Below, piece after piece: positions 1 through 7,976 of a stretch of 64,000 nt of DNA. The stretch's first letter is position 1, and each line of letters opens with the position of its first letter. Under the pieces are notes generated by a model. That model was given only the letters and a program-made list of their open reading frames with translations. It was not told the DNA's origin and searched no databases. The position numbers and the translations under genes are program-made. This stretch comes from JAODBJ01 sp963782465 (lineage in GTDB: Bacteria > Actinomycetota > Acidimicrobiia > IMCC26256 > PALSA-610). The stretch covers positions 124,001 to 188,000 of the forward strand of contig CAWAJR010000006.1 in NCBI GenBank assembly GCA_963782465.1, read 5' to 3'.

Positions 1-1
1 G

Positions 2-517
2 CCGGGAACGACCGACGCGAACGGGTTGGGACCGTGCACGTCGCCCGAGGCCGTGAGCCCCGAAGTACGCGCCGGCGGGTTCGCGACCGAGCCGCAGGGC
101 ATCGACGCCGGAGAGACCGGCGGGATGGAGAACATCGTGAGCGACGCCCGCAATGGTGCGGCATTCGCGAGCGTCGGGACCGACGGCGTCTTCGTGGTCC
201 GGCCCGGCGCAACGCCCTCGTGCTGCTTCGGCGGTTGGAAGGGCATCGGTTTCGCGCTGTCGGACGACGGATCGCAGATCGCGTGGTCGTCCGACGGTCA
301 CGGGATCGCGGTGCTGGCCTTCCACGACCAGAACCACCCGCACGGGCTCGCGTGGCGCGCCGCCGACCGCATCACCGCGATGACGTGGGCGGGCGACACC
401 CTCGCGGTCGTCCACGGCGGCCATCTCACCTTCGTGGGCACCTCGGGGACCAACGCCGCGACCGACGTGCACGGCGTGTCGCTGCGCGGTACCCGCACCC
501 TCGACTTCGCGCCGTAA
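2..517 (+). CDS. C-terminal part of a beta-propeller-like protein (5' end outside window)
   Basis: The frame is open from the first bases of the window to the TAA at 515-517, so the gene very probably begins upstream; the TTG at 26 is only the first possible internal start. The visible 171 residues alternate short beta-type stretches with Gly/Asp turns (GFALSDDGSQIAWSSDGHG, then DRITAMTWAGDTLAVVHGG), the cadence of WD40- or TolB-like propeller blades. No catalytic motif is visible. I cannot name a family with certainty. It is the last gene of its transcript, because a long hairpin starts on the base after the stop codon. Confidence 0.5.
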   Translation, partial: PGTTDANGLGPCTSPEAVSPEVRAGGFATEPQGIDAGETGGMENIVSDARNGAAFASVGTDGVFVVRPGATPSCCFGGWKGIGFALSDDGSQIAWSSDGHGIAVLAFHDQNHPHGLAWRAADRITAMTWAGDTLAVVHGGHLTFVGTSGTNAATDVHGVSLRGTRTLDFAP

Positions 518-585
518 CCCCCTCGCCGGGTTGTGACAGTTGTGCCCCCGTACGGGGGTGTAACCGTCACAACCCGGCGAGGGGG
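518..585. terminator. 68-nt near-perfect palindrome abutting a stop codon
   Basis: Two 34-base arms centred between 551 and 552 pair almost throughout: one mismatch (538/565) and three G-U positions (542-544 with 559-561). The core CCCCCGTACGGGGG (545-558) is a perfect palindrome and the outer arms carry CTCGCCGGGTTGTGAC and its complement. It begins on the base after the upstream stop codon and ends about 40 bases before the next gene. There is no T-tract, so it may be a U-less actinobacterial terminator. The duplex is much longer than termination needs. Confidence 0.6.
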
Positions 586-628
586 GCGGTGAACCCCTAG
601 CGTGGGCGGCGGACCGTGCGAGGAGGCG

Positions 629-1180
629 ATGGTGGCATCAACCGACGGTGTCGGGTGGTACGCGCTCGTGCGCGAAGACCTCCGCACCCACAACGGCGAG
701 TTGAGCTCTCCCGGGTTCCAGGCGGTGGCCGTCTACCGGTTCGGGCGTTACGCCCACTCGTTGACCGGCCCGGTCGGCCTGGTGCTGCGGCGGGTGCACC
801 GCGTCCTCTACATCCTCGTCCGTAACTTCTACGGGATCGACATGCCGGCCGGCGCGGTGATCGGCCGACGCTTCTACATCAGCCACCCGCACGGGGTGAT
901 CGTCAACTCGAAAGCAGTGTTCGGCGACGACTGCGCGCTCAGCCACAGCGTCACGATCGGGATCGGCATCCGGGGCAAGGACTCGGTGCCGCACTTCGGC
1001 GACCGGGTGTCGATCGGCCCCGGCGCGGTCGTCGTCGGCCAGGTGAAGGTGGGCGACGACGTGCGCATCGGCCCCAATACCCTCGTGACGGGCGACGTGC
1101 CCTCCGGTTCCCACGTCGCCCAGAAACCGTCGCGCGCGCTCCAACTCGCCCGCAGCACGGGCGTCGCGGAAGTCACATGA
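629..1180 (+). CDS. Serine O-acetyltransferase-like hexapeptide-repeat enzyme
   Basis: About 183 residues. The C-terminal half is a left-handed beta-helix of hexapeptide repeats (AGAVIG, GDDCAL, GDRVSIGPGAVVVG, GDDVRIGPNTLVTG), and the segment ISHPHGVIVNSKAVFG aligns with the catalytic His region of CysE-type acetyltransferases. The expected reaction is acetyl-CoA plus L-serine to O-acetylserine. Short members of this family also occur in polysaccharide loci and may use other acceptors. AGGAGG at 621-626 lies 2 bases before ATG 629 and 5 before GTG 632, so GTG 632 is an equally good start. Its 3' end overlaps the convergent DUF4349 gene by 8 bases. No sulfur-assimilation gene is adjacent, so the substrate remains open. 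Confidence 0.75.
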   Translation: MVASTDGVGWYALVREDLRTHNGELSSPGFQAVAVYRFGRYAHSLTGPVGLVLRRVHRVLYILVRNFYGIDMPAGAVIGRRFYISHPHGVIVNSKAVFGDDCALSHSVTIGIGIRGKDSVPHFGDRVSIGPGAVVVGQVKVGDDVRIGPNTLVTGDVPSGSHVAQKPSRALQLARSTGVAEVT

Positions 1181-2282
1181 GGGCACGGCGCACGACGGGA
1201 TAGAGGTAGCGGACGAGGAACGCGAGGGCGAGCGCGGCGAGCAGCACGATGAGCGCGGCGCCGGAACGTGCGAGGAGCCATTCGACCGACGTCGTGAACC
1301 CCGAACGGGCGTCGGCCCACGCCTTGGCCAGACCGGTCTGCTGCTTGTGTGTCGCGGCCGGCTTCACGTTCGCCGGCTTCTCGGCGAGCGCCACCGCGAT
1401 CGACGAGTACGACGCCTGATCGCCCAGCAGGTTGATCTTGCCCTGCAGCTGGTCGATCTCCGACTGCACCGCGGTGATGCGGTCGCGGACTGCGAGGATG
1501 TCGCCGATCGACTGCGCGTGCGACAGGACGACGAGCAACGCGTCGCGCTCGCCCGTCGCGGCCTGTAACTGCGCCTGCAAGTTGGTGTACTGCGCGGTGA
1601 CGTCGGTGCCGGTCTCGCTGTCGTTCAGGACCTTGACGCCGGGCAACCTCCGGAGCCGGGCGATCGCCGTGTTGAACTCCGCGACGGGCACGCGTAGCGC
1701 GATGCTCGCCGACGGGTCGGTGCCGCCGTAACTCGTTTGCGAGTTCGACACGTACCCGCCGAGCCCGGTCGCAACGGCGGTGACGCGGCTCACCGCGCTG
1801 GGCAACGTCGCGTGCGGCACTTGCAGGTCGAGCGCCGCCGTCTTCACGATCTTGGCCCCGTCGACCGGAGCGCTGCTCGACGACGACGACGGGGGCTGGG
1901 ACGTCGAGCCGGTCCCGACCGAAGGGGGCAGTGCCGGCAGCTCGGCGGTCGCGCCGCCCCGGGCTGCCGACTTCGGCGCGAGTGTCGGTGCCGACGCGAC
2001 ATCGCGGGACAGCGCGCCGCCCGTCGACTTGCTCGACGACCCGTTGCCGCTCACGGCGATGATCGCGCCGAGACCGCCGAGCAACACCACCGCGGCGGCG
2101 ACCGCGAGCACCCGGTCGTGCGGGAACGGTCGGCGCGCGGCCGGTTCGGTAGCGGCAGGAACAGGGCGCGGGCGAGCGGCCTCGACCACCCGGCGCGCAC
2201 CGTCGGGCGGCACGGCGATGTCGTCGGCGATGGAACCGAGCAGGTCTTCGAGGACGGCTTCGTCGATCATCGTGCCGGTCAC
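1173..2282 (-). CDS. DUF4349 membrane protein, putative partner of the ECF sigma factor
   Basis: 369 residues: a cytoplasmic N-terminus (about 1-55), a membrane segment (about 57-80), a Ser-rich linker, a DUF4349 domain with a coiled-coil stretch (ALLVVLSHAQSIGDILAVRD and following), and a C-terminal membrane helix ending in a basic tail. The GTG start overlaps the stop of the sigma factor gene as GTGA, so the two are translationally coupled. Genes in this position commonly encode anti-sigma factors. The short cytoplasmic N-terminus (DEAVLEDLLGSIADDI) could play that part, but no zinc-binding anti-sigma motif is visible, so the role is inferred from context only. Confidence 0.7.
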   Translation of the reverse strand: MTGTMIDEAVLEDLLGSIADDIAVPPDGARRVVEAARPRPVPAATEPAARRPFPHDRVLAVAAAVVLLGGLGAIIAVSGNGSSSKSTGGALSRDVASAPTLAPKSAARGGATAELPALPPSVGTGSTSQPPSSSSSSAPVDGAKIVKTAALDLQVPHATLPSAVSRVTAVATGLGGYVSNSQTSYGGTDPSASIALRVPVAEFNTAIARLRRLPGVKVLNDSETGTDVTAQYTNLQAQLQAATGERDALLVVLSHAQSIGDILAVRDRITAVQSEIDQLQGKINLLGDQASYSSIAVALAEKPANVKPAATHKQQTGLAKAWADARSGFTTSVEWLLARSGAALIVLLAALALAFLVRYLYPVVRRALM

Positions 2283-2824
2283 CGTGCAGTCACCTCCGCG
2301 TTCGGTGCGAGCCCACGCACTCGGGTGTCGGCGGCGAGGCGGCGGCGCGCGTCGGACAAGCGCGACTTCACGGTGCCCGGCCGGCGGCGGATCGCGGTCG
2401 CGATCTCGCGTTCGCTCAAGCCGGCGTAGTAGCGCAACACCACGACGGTCCGGAGACCGTCGGGCAGTTCGGCGAGCGCGGCGCCGAGCCGCGCCGCGGC
2501 ATCCGACCGTTCCGCTCGCACGTCGGGTGGTTCGCCGGCCGCCGCCACTTCGGCGCCGGCGTCGAAGCGGGCGCGCTCACGATCGCGGCGCGGCACCTCG
2601 CGCCGCAGCTTCGAGTAGCAGGCGTTGACGAGCACCCGGTAGAGCCAGGCGTCGCGACGCGCCCCCACCGGCAACGCGTCGCGGAAGCGCCAGGCCCGGA
2701 GGAACGCGTCCTGCAACGCTTCTTCGGCGTCGGCCGGGTTGCCGCAGATCAACACCGCGGTGCGGTACGCCTGGTCGTAGCGGGCATGAGCCCAGGCTTC
2801 GAGTTGCGCTTCGGGTGCGACCAC
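2279..2824 (-). CDS. ECF-type RNA polymerase sigma factor
   Basis: 181 residues with sigma region 2 (ADAEEALQDAFLRAWRFRDA, about 32-51) followed by WLYRVLVNACYSKLRRE, and region 4 (LPDGLRTVVVLRYYAGLSER, then the recognition helix RRPGTVKSRLSDARRRLA). This is the SigE-like actinobacterial ECF layout. It directs core polymerase to a small regulon, normally including its own operon, and is probably held inactive by the membrane protein encoded just downstream. No extra C-terminal SnoaL-type domain is present. Confidence 0.85.
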   Translation of the reverse strand: MVAPEAQLEAWAHARYDQAYRTAVLICGNPADAEEALQDAFLRAWRFRDALPVGARRDAWLYRVLVNACYSKLRREVPRRDRERARFDAGAEVAAAGEPPDVRAERSDAAARLGAALAELPDGLRTVVVLRYYAGLSEREIATAIRRRPGTVKSRLSDARRRLAADTRVRGLAPNAEVTAR

Positions 2825-2880
2825 GCCGGTTCTGACGCTGCGGGCGCCGGTTTGGTTCGCGAAAACTTCGTCGGATGTCG

Positions 2881-2902
2881 CGCGGCGCCGGACGGCGCCG
2901 CG
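2881..2902 (-). terminator. Hairpin terminator of the respiratory operon
   Basis: A perfect 9-bp stem (CGCGGCGCC with GGCGCCGCG) around a GGAC loop begins on the base after the qcrB stop codon, reading on the minus strand. No T-tract follows. It also separates the operon from the sigma factor gene downstream. Confidence 0.55.
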
Positions 2903-4246
2903 TCACGTGCCGATCTGCGCCTCCGCCGCGAGGCGCGTCGCCGGGTCGGGGCGCGGCTCGATCGCCTTCAGGTCGCGGCACGTCCGCCAGGTGAACCAGG
3001 CACTCCCGAGCGGGATCACGAGGAGGAGGATGCGTAACACGAACGTGATCGAGTCGAGCGACACGCCGAACCACTGCGCGAAGAGGTCCTGGCCGCCGGC
3101 GATGAGCAGCACGATGTAGAACGCGAGCACCCCGACGCCGATCGCGGTGCGCACGGGCCGGTCGCGCGGCCGGTCGAGGATGTGGTGCTCGACCGTGTCG
3201 TGGGTGACGCGCCGCTCGAGGAACGGCCACGCGTACAGGAGCGCGAACGTCAACGTCGGCAACGCGATCGCGGGCCAGAACACCTCCGGGATGCCGTAGT
3301 GCCCGATGCGCAGGTCCCACGCGGGGAAGAGCCTGATCGCACCCTCGGCCCAGCCCAGGTACCAGTCGGGTTGCGCGGCGGTGCTCACCGCCGCGGGGTC
3401 GTAGGGCCCGTAGAGCCAGATCGGGTTGATTTGCACGAGGCCGCCGAGGAGGGCGAGCACCGCGACGGTCAGCGCGCCGAGCCCGACCGACTTCGCCGCG
3501 TACGTCGGCCAGAGCCGCGAGCCGACCACGTTGTCTTCCCGGCGGCCGGGCCCGGCGAACTGCGTGTGTTTCTGCCGCCACAGGATTGCGAGGTGCGCGC
3601 CGAGCAGGCCCGCGATCGCCATCGGGATGAGCAGCACGTGGATGATGTAGAGGCGCGAGATGATCGACGTGCCGGGGTACTCGCCGTTGAACGCGAAGAA
3701 CGCGATGTGCGGGCCGACGACGGGGATCGAGAGCATGAACGCGTTTGCGACCCGCAACCCGGTGCCCGACAGGAGGTCGTCGGGAAGGGAGTACCCGGCG
3801 AAGCCGTTCGCCAGCGCGAGGACGAGGAGCGTGACGCCGATGATCCAGTTGATCTCGCGCGGCCGCCGGAACGCGCCGGTGAAGAAGATGCGGCAGAGGT
3901 GCGCGACGATCGTGGCGAGGAATACGAGCGCAGCCCAGTGGTGGATCTGGCGCATCACGAGCCCGGCGCGTACGTCGAAGCTGAGGTGCACGACCGATTC
4001 GTACGCCTCCGACATGTGCACGCCGGCCAGCGGCGTGTAACTGCCGTGGTACACGACGTCCTTCTCGCTGTCGTTGAAGAAGAACGTGAGGTAGACGCCG
4101 GTCGCGACGAGAACGAGGAACGAGTACATCGCGATCTCGCCGAGCATGAACGACCAGTGGTCGGGGAACGCCTTGTTCAGCGTCTTCCGGCCGAAGTGCG
4201 ACAGGCCGAGCCGTTCGTCGATCCAGCGGGCGAACCGGCCGATCAC
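2903..4246 (-). CDS. qcrB: Menaquinol:cytochrome c reductase cytochrome b subunit
   Basis: 447 residues, polytopic. Two His pairs for the b hemes sit in helices reading MRQIHHWAALVFLATIVAH and YIIHVLLIPMAIAGLLGAH. The quinol-oxidation loop has PDWY (AQPDWYLGWAEG), the variant usual in actinobacterial QcrB rather than PEWY. The C-terminal helices after residue 300 are included, so this is a full-length fused cytochrome b. The GTG start overlaps the ctaG stop (GTGA), and the gene is last in the operon, far from qcrA and qcrC in map order. It takes electrons from menaquinol in the membrane and passes them to the Rieske protein and diheme cytochrome c. Confidence 0.9.
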   Translation of the reverse strand: MIGRFARWIDERLGLSHFGRKTLNKAFPDHWSFMLGEIAMYSFLVLVATGVYLTFFFNDSEKDVVYHGSYTPLAGVHMSEAYESVVHLSFDVRAGLVMRQIHHWAALVFLATIVAHLCRIFFTGAFRRPREINWIIGVTLLVLALANGFAGYSLPDDLLSGTGLRVANAFMLSIPVVGPHIAFFAFNGEYPGTSIISRLYIIHVLLIPMAIAGLLGAHLAILWRQKHTQFAGPGRREDNVVGSRLWPTYAAKSVGLGALTVAVLALLGGLVQINPIWLYGPYDPAAVSTAAQPDWYLGWAEGAIRLFPAWDLRIGHYGIPEVFWPAIALPTLTFALLYAWPFLERRVTHDTVEHHILDRPRDRPVRTAIGVGVLAFYIVLLIAGGQDLFAQWFGVSLDSITFVLRILLLVIPLGSAWFTWRTCRDLKAIEPRPDPATRLAAEAQIGT

Positions 4247-5076
4247 TGCAAGCCTCCCGGCTCGGGCGACGGCAGCAACGGGGGCAGGGCACGCGACGGC
4301 GATTCGCGTTCGAGTTCTCGGAGCCAGCCGACGAACAGTGCGGCACCCGCGGCGACATAGGCCATCCCACCCCCGGCCCACATGACAACGCCCGCGAGTT
4401 CTTGGTCCTGCAACGCCGCCGCGGCCGACCCGGCCGCATAGTGCGGGTACCAGGTCGCGGTCGACAGGGTCATGAACGCGCCGAGCAAGGTCCCAGGAAG
4501 CGACGCGAGGAAGATCGCGATCACCGCGGTCGCGGTGCCGGCGCGCTTTCCGGCGCCCGCGACCGTCCACCAGAAGAAGAACCCGGCGAGCAGGAACGAA
4601 GCGTGCTCGGAAGCATGGAGCAACGGGTGCGCGACGGCCGCGTCGTAGGCCGACGGCAGGTGCCACACGCCGAGCGCCGTCGTCTGCACTCCGATCGCCA
4701 GCGCGATCCACGCGACGAGCGGCACCCGCCGGAACGCGGGAGAACATCGCGCCGCGACCCGTTCGACGCGCGTCTCCAGCGATGGCGGCAGACCGGCGAT
4801 GGCGATCCGGGGCAACTCGCCGACGACCATCAGCGGCGGCGCGATCGCGAGGAGGATCACATGCTGGATCATGTGCGCGGCCAGGTGGGTGTCGGCCCAG
4901 ACGTCGATCGGCGGGCCCAGCGCGACGGCGAGCGCGACGAGCGAACCGACCGCGCACGCGCGGCGACCCCGCCCGGTGAACGCGATGTCGGCCGGCCGGT
5001 CGGCGGCGCGCGACAGGCCGAGCGCGTAGCAGACGGCGAGCAACGCGACCGGGACGAGCGCGGTGAAGTCAGCCAC
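4243..5076 (-). CDS. ctaG: Cytochrome c oxidase assembly protein, CtaG/caa3 type
   Basis: 277 residues with about seven membrane segments and the CtaG_caa3 pattern: conserved His residues in THLAAHMIQHVILLAIAPPL, then WHLPSAYDAAVAHPLLHASE. The family is needed for assembly, probably copper loading, of caa3-type oxidases, in line with its position among the oxidase genes. The GTG start overlaps the preceding small gene by 8 bases and the stop overlaps the qcrB start. The Pro-rich C-terminus is cytoplasmic or disordered. Confidence 0.85.
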   Translation of the reverse strand: MADFTALVPVALLAVCYALGLSRAADRPADIAFTGRGRRACAVGSLVALAVALGPPIDVWADTHLAAHMIQHVILLAIAPPLMVVGELPRIAIAGLPPSLETRVERVAARCSPAFRRVPLVAWIALAIGVQTTALGVWHLPSAYDAAVAHPLLHASEHASFLLAGFFFWWTVAGAGKRAGTATAVIAIFLASLPGTLLGAFMTLSTATWYPHYAAGSAAAALQDQELAGVVMWAGGGMAYVAAGAALFVGWLRELERESPSRALPPLLPSPEPGGLQ

Positions 5077-5479
5077 CGTGCCTCACCAGCAAGACGTAGC
5101 TTCCCTCCGAGAGGATCAGCGCGAGGTTGACGGCGCCGATGAGCAGGCCGAGGACGCCGAGGAAACGGCTCATGCCGGCGGGCGAGATGTCGTCGTCTTC
5201 GGCGCTCGAGACCACGTCGGTCTCGGCGGGGCCGGCACCTTCGGCGCGACCGGCATGGCGGAGCAGGTCGTAGCAGATGGCCATACCCGCGAGCGTGACG
5301 AGCGCGGTGACGATCGTCGCGGCGTGCAACGTCCACTCCCAGCCCGGGTGCGTCGTCGTGAAGCGGACCATCGCGGCTTCGAACACGAGGTGGGCGGCCC
5401 ACGCCGGGATGCCGACGAGCACCGCCGCCCAGACGACGCCTTCGTGGTAACGCACGATCGCGCCCCGTTCCGAGCTCAT
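5069..5479 (-). CDS. Small membrane protein of the oxidase operon, function unknown
   Basis: 136 residues from the ATG that overlaps the ctaE stop (ATGA). About four hydrophobic helices: EGVVWAAVLVGIPAWAAHLV, TLHAATIVTALVTLAGMAIC, a charged loop with SSAEDDDIS, then FLGVLGLLIGAVNLALILSE. Conserved-looking His residues lie at the first helix and near the second. I do not recognise a named family. Its position between subunit III and CtaG suggests an oxidase accessory or assembly role, which is inference only. Confidence 0.7.
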   Translation of the reverse strand: MSSERGAIVRYHEGVVWAAVLVGIPAWAAHLVFEAAMVRFTTTHPGWEWTLHAATIVTALVTLAGMAICYDLLRHAGRAEGAGPAETDVVSSAEDDDISPAGMSRFLGVLGLLIGAVNLALILSEGSYVLLVRHGG

Positions 5480-6096
5480 CGCACGTGCACCGAGAGGATG
5501 AGCGACGAGAACACGAAGATCCACACCACGTCGACGAAATGCCAGTAGAGGCTGAACACGTCGAGGGTGATGTGACGTCGTTCGTCGATGCGGCCGAGCA
5601 GCACCTTCAACTGCACGATGAGGCTGAACAGCAGACCGACGAGCACGTGCAGCGCGTGCAGGCCGATCACCGTGTAGTAGATCGAGCCGTACACGCTGTC
5701 GCGCCACCCGAAGTGCAACGCCTGGAAGTCGAGCGCGGTGTGCACCAGGAAGGCGGTGCCCATCAGCCAGCTGAGCGCCAAACCGAACTGCACCTGCTTC
5801 ATCCGGCCCCGCTTGATCGCGGCATCGACCCAGAAGATCGGCAGGCTGCTGCCGAGCAGCACCGCGGTGAAGATCGACGTCTGGAACAGCTCGGGGAGCT
5901 CGGTCCCGGCCGGGGGCCACTGTTTGGATGTCGCGCGCAGGAAGAAGTTCGCGGCCAGCAGGACGAGGAAGATCATCCCTTCGGTCGCGATCACCACGAC
6001 CATCCCCCACCAGGCCTTGTCGTAGCCGCTCGGGCCCGGCGGTGGTGCCTCGACGACGACGGTCGGGAAGGTCTCGGCCGACGCGGCGACGGTCAC
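5476..6096 (-). CDS. ctaE: Cytochrome c oxidase subunit III
   Basis: 206 residues with the heme-copper oxidase subunit III fold: WWGMVVVIATEGMIFLVLLA, later YYTVIGLHALHVLVGLLFSL, and the terminal FSLYWHFVDVVWIFVFSSL, which carries the family's conserved WHF.D..W signature. The GTG start at 6096 overlaps the ctaD stop (GTGA) and has GAGGAGGA at 6103-6110 upstream. A longer frame upstream is open but lacks a better ribosome site. It stabilises the subunit I proton path. Confidence 0.9.
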   Translation of the reverse strand: MTVAASAETFPTVVVEAPPPGPSGYDKAWWGMVVVIATEGMIFLVLLAANFFLRATSKQWPPAGTELPELFQTSIFTAVLLGSSLPIFWVDAAIKRGRMKQVQFGLALSWLMGTAFLVHTALDFQALHFGWRDSVYGSIYYTVIGLHALHVLVGLLFSLIVQLKVLLGRIDERRHITLDVFSLYWHFVDVVWIFVFSSLILSVHVR

Positions 6097-7976
6097 GACG
6101 GTTCCTCCTCGGTGCGCCACGCCCACATGAGGAACCCGGCGACACCGAGCGCGACACCGATGACGCCGACGATCACGAATTTCACGAGCAAACCGACGAA
6201 CAGGATCCCGATCCCGAGCGCGAGCAGGAACGGGAGCATCGACTCCTCGGGGATGTCGAACTTGTCGGCGGGTTCGGCGAGCAGACCGGCGGTCAGTGCC
6301 GTCGACCGGTCGAAGGCACCGCCGACGCCGAGCGACCGCGTCGCGTCTCGCTCACCCGAACGGGCGACGGGCAGCGGGCGCTGGTCCCACAGCGGGTGCC
6401 GGCTCGCGACCACGGGGATGGCGTCGAAGTTGTAATCGGGAGGCGGCGACGTCGTCGCCCACTCGAGCGTGTCGGCACCCCACGGATCGGCACCCGCCGG
6501 TTCACCGCGCTTCAGGCTCCAGACGACGTTGTACAGCGTCATCAGGGTGCCCGCCGCGAACACCACCGCGGCCAGGCTGACAATCAGGTTCAGCGAGTTC
6601 CACCCGAGCCCCGATTGGTATGTGTAAACGCGCCGGGGCATCCCGAGGAAGCCGAGGATGTGCATCGGGAAGAACGTCACGTTGAACCCGATGAACATCG
6701 TCCAGAAGCTGATCTTGCCGAGCCGGTCGCTGAGCAGCCTGCCGGTGAGCTTCGGCAACCAGAAGTAGAGCGCGCCGAAGATCGGGAACACGACCGCGCC
6801 GTTGAGCACGTAGTGGAAGTGCGCGACGACGAAGTAGCTGTCGGTCACCTGCCAGTCGAACGGCAGCACTGCGACCATCACACCGCTGATGCCACCGAGC
6901 AGGAAGATCAGGAGGAACCCGATCGCGAAGAGCATCGGCGTATTCAGATGGACCTTCCCGCGCCACATCGTGGCAATCCACGAGAAGAACTGCACCCCGC
7001 TCGGGATCGTGATGAGCAGGCTCACCGCCGAGAAGAACGACATCGCCAGCGGCGGCAACCCGGTCGCGAACATGTGGTGGACCCACACGCCGAAGCTGAT
7101 GAAACCGATCGAAACGAGTGCGGTGACGATCCACAGGTACCCGGCGAGGGGTCGTCGCGAGAACACGGGAATGATCATCGAGACCATGCCCGTTGCCGGC
7201 ACGAACAGGATGTACACCTCCGGGTGGCCCCAGAACCAGAAGAGGTGCTGGTACAGCAACGTGCTGCCGCCGTGCGCCGGGTTGAAGAACTGCGTGCCGA
7301 AGATCCGGTCGAGTTCGAGCAAACCGCCGGCGACCGTCACCGCGGGCACCGCGAAGATCACCATGAAGGAGAACACGAGCATCGACCACACGAAGATGGG
7401 GAGACGGTTCAGGGTCATGCCCGGCGCGCGCATCTTGAACGTCGTCACGATGAAGTTCACCGCGCCGACGGTCGTCGAGATACCGACGAAGACCACACCG
7501 AGCCCCCAGAAGTCGAGGTTCACGCCCGGCGAGAACGCCTTCGTGGTGAGCGGCGTGTACGCGAACCAACCGCCGTCGGGAACGTGGCCGATCACGAAGC
7601 TCGAGTAGAGGAAGATGCCCGACAGCACGAAGATCCAGTAGCTGAACGCGTTCAGCCGCGGGAACGCCATGTCGCGACTGCCGATCTGCATCGGGAGCAG
7701 GTAGTTGCCGAACCCGGCCAGGACGGGTGTGTTGAACAAGAAGATCATCGTCGTGCCGTGCATCGTGAACAGTTCGTTGTACGTCGACGCGTTCAGCACG
7801 TGCGCGTTCGGTTCGGCGAGCTGCGCGCGCATGAACAGCGCCATGAGCCCCGAACTGAAGAAGAAGAAGAACGCGGTGACGATGTAACGGATGCCCACCC
7901 GTTTGTGGTCGACCGTCGTGAAGAAGCCCGGCACACCGGGGGCGTCGACCCATACCTGTTCGAGGACTGCCGTCAC
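6093..7976 (-). CDS. ctaD: Cytochrome c oxidase subunit I with C-terminal subunit IV-like extension
   Basis: 627 residues. Twelve-helix heme-copper core with FWFWGHPEVYILF (about 244-256: CuB His and the His-Tyr cross-link), VHHMFATG (about 297-304, CuB His pair) and AHFHYVLNG (about 383-391, heme a/a3 ligands). The last 60 residues add two membrane helices (MLPFLLALGIGILFVGLLVK and following) like a fused subunit IV. It reduces O2 to water with proton pumping. Both ends overlap neighbouring genes by 4 bases (GTGA). Confidence 0.95.
   Translation of the reverse strand: MTAVLEQVWVDAPGVPGFFTTVDHKRVGIRYIVTAFFFFFSSGLMALFMRAQLAEPNAHVLNASTYNELFTMHGTTMIFLFNTPVLAGFGNYLLPMQIGSRDMAFPRLNAFSYWIFVLSGIFLYSSFVIGHVPDGGWFAYTPLTTKAFSPGVNLDFWGLGVVFVGISTTVGAVNFIVTTFKMRAPGMTLNRLPIFVWSMLVFSFMVIFAVPAVTVAGGLLELDRIFGTQFFNPAHGGSTLLYQHLFWFWGHPEVYILFVPATGMVSMIIPVFSRRPLAGYLWIVTALVSIGFISFGVWVHHMFATGLPPLAMSFFSAVSLLITIPSGVQFFSWIATMWRGKVHLNTPMLFAIGFLLIFLLGGISGVMVAVLPFDWQVTDSYFVVAHFHYVLNGAVVFPIFGALYFWLPKLTGRLLSDRLGKISFWTMFIGFNVTFFPMHILGFLGMPRRVYTYQSGLGWNSLNLIVSLAAVVFAAGTLMTLYNVVWSLKRGEPAGADPWGADTLEWATTSPPPDYNFDAIPVVASRHPLWDQRPLPVARSGERDATRSLGVGGAFDRSTALTAGLLAEPADKFDIPEESMLPFLLALGIGILFVGLLVKFVIVGVIGVALGVAGFLMWAWRTEEEPS

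Noticed and set aside
2577..4439. A 620-codon frame overlapping qcrB on the same strand
   Set aside because: Arg/Pro-rich out-of-frame reading of qcrB and the sigma factor gene.
4957..4957. A start of the cytochrome b gene far upstream at 4957
   Set aside because: That open frame lies inside ctaG in another frame; the GTG at 4246 coupled to the ctaG stop gives the normal QcrB N-terminus.
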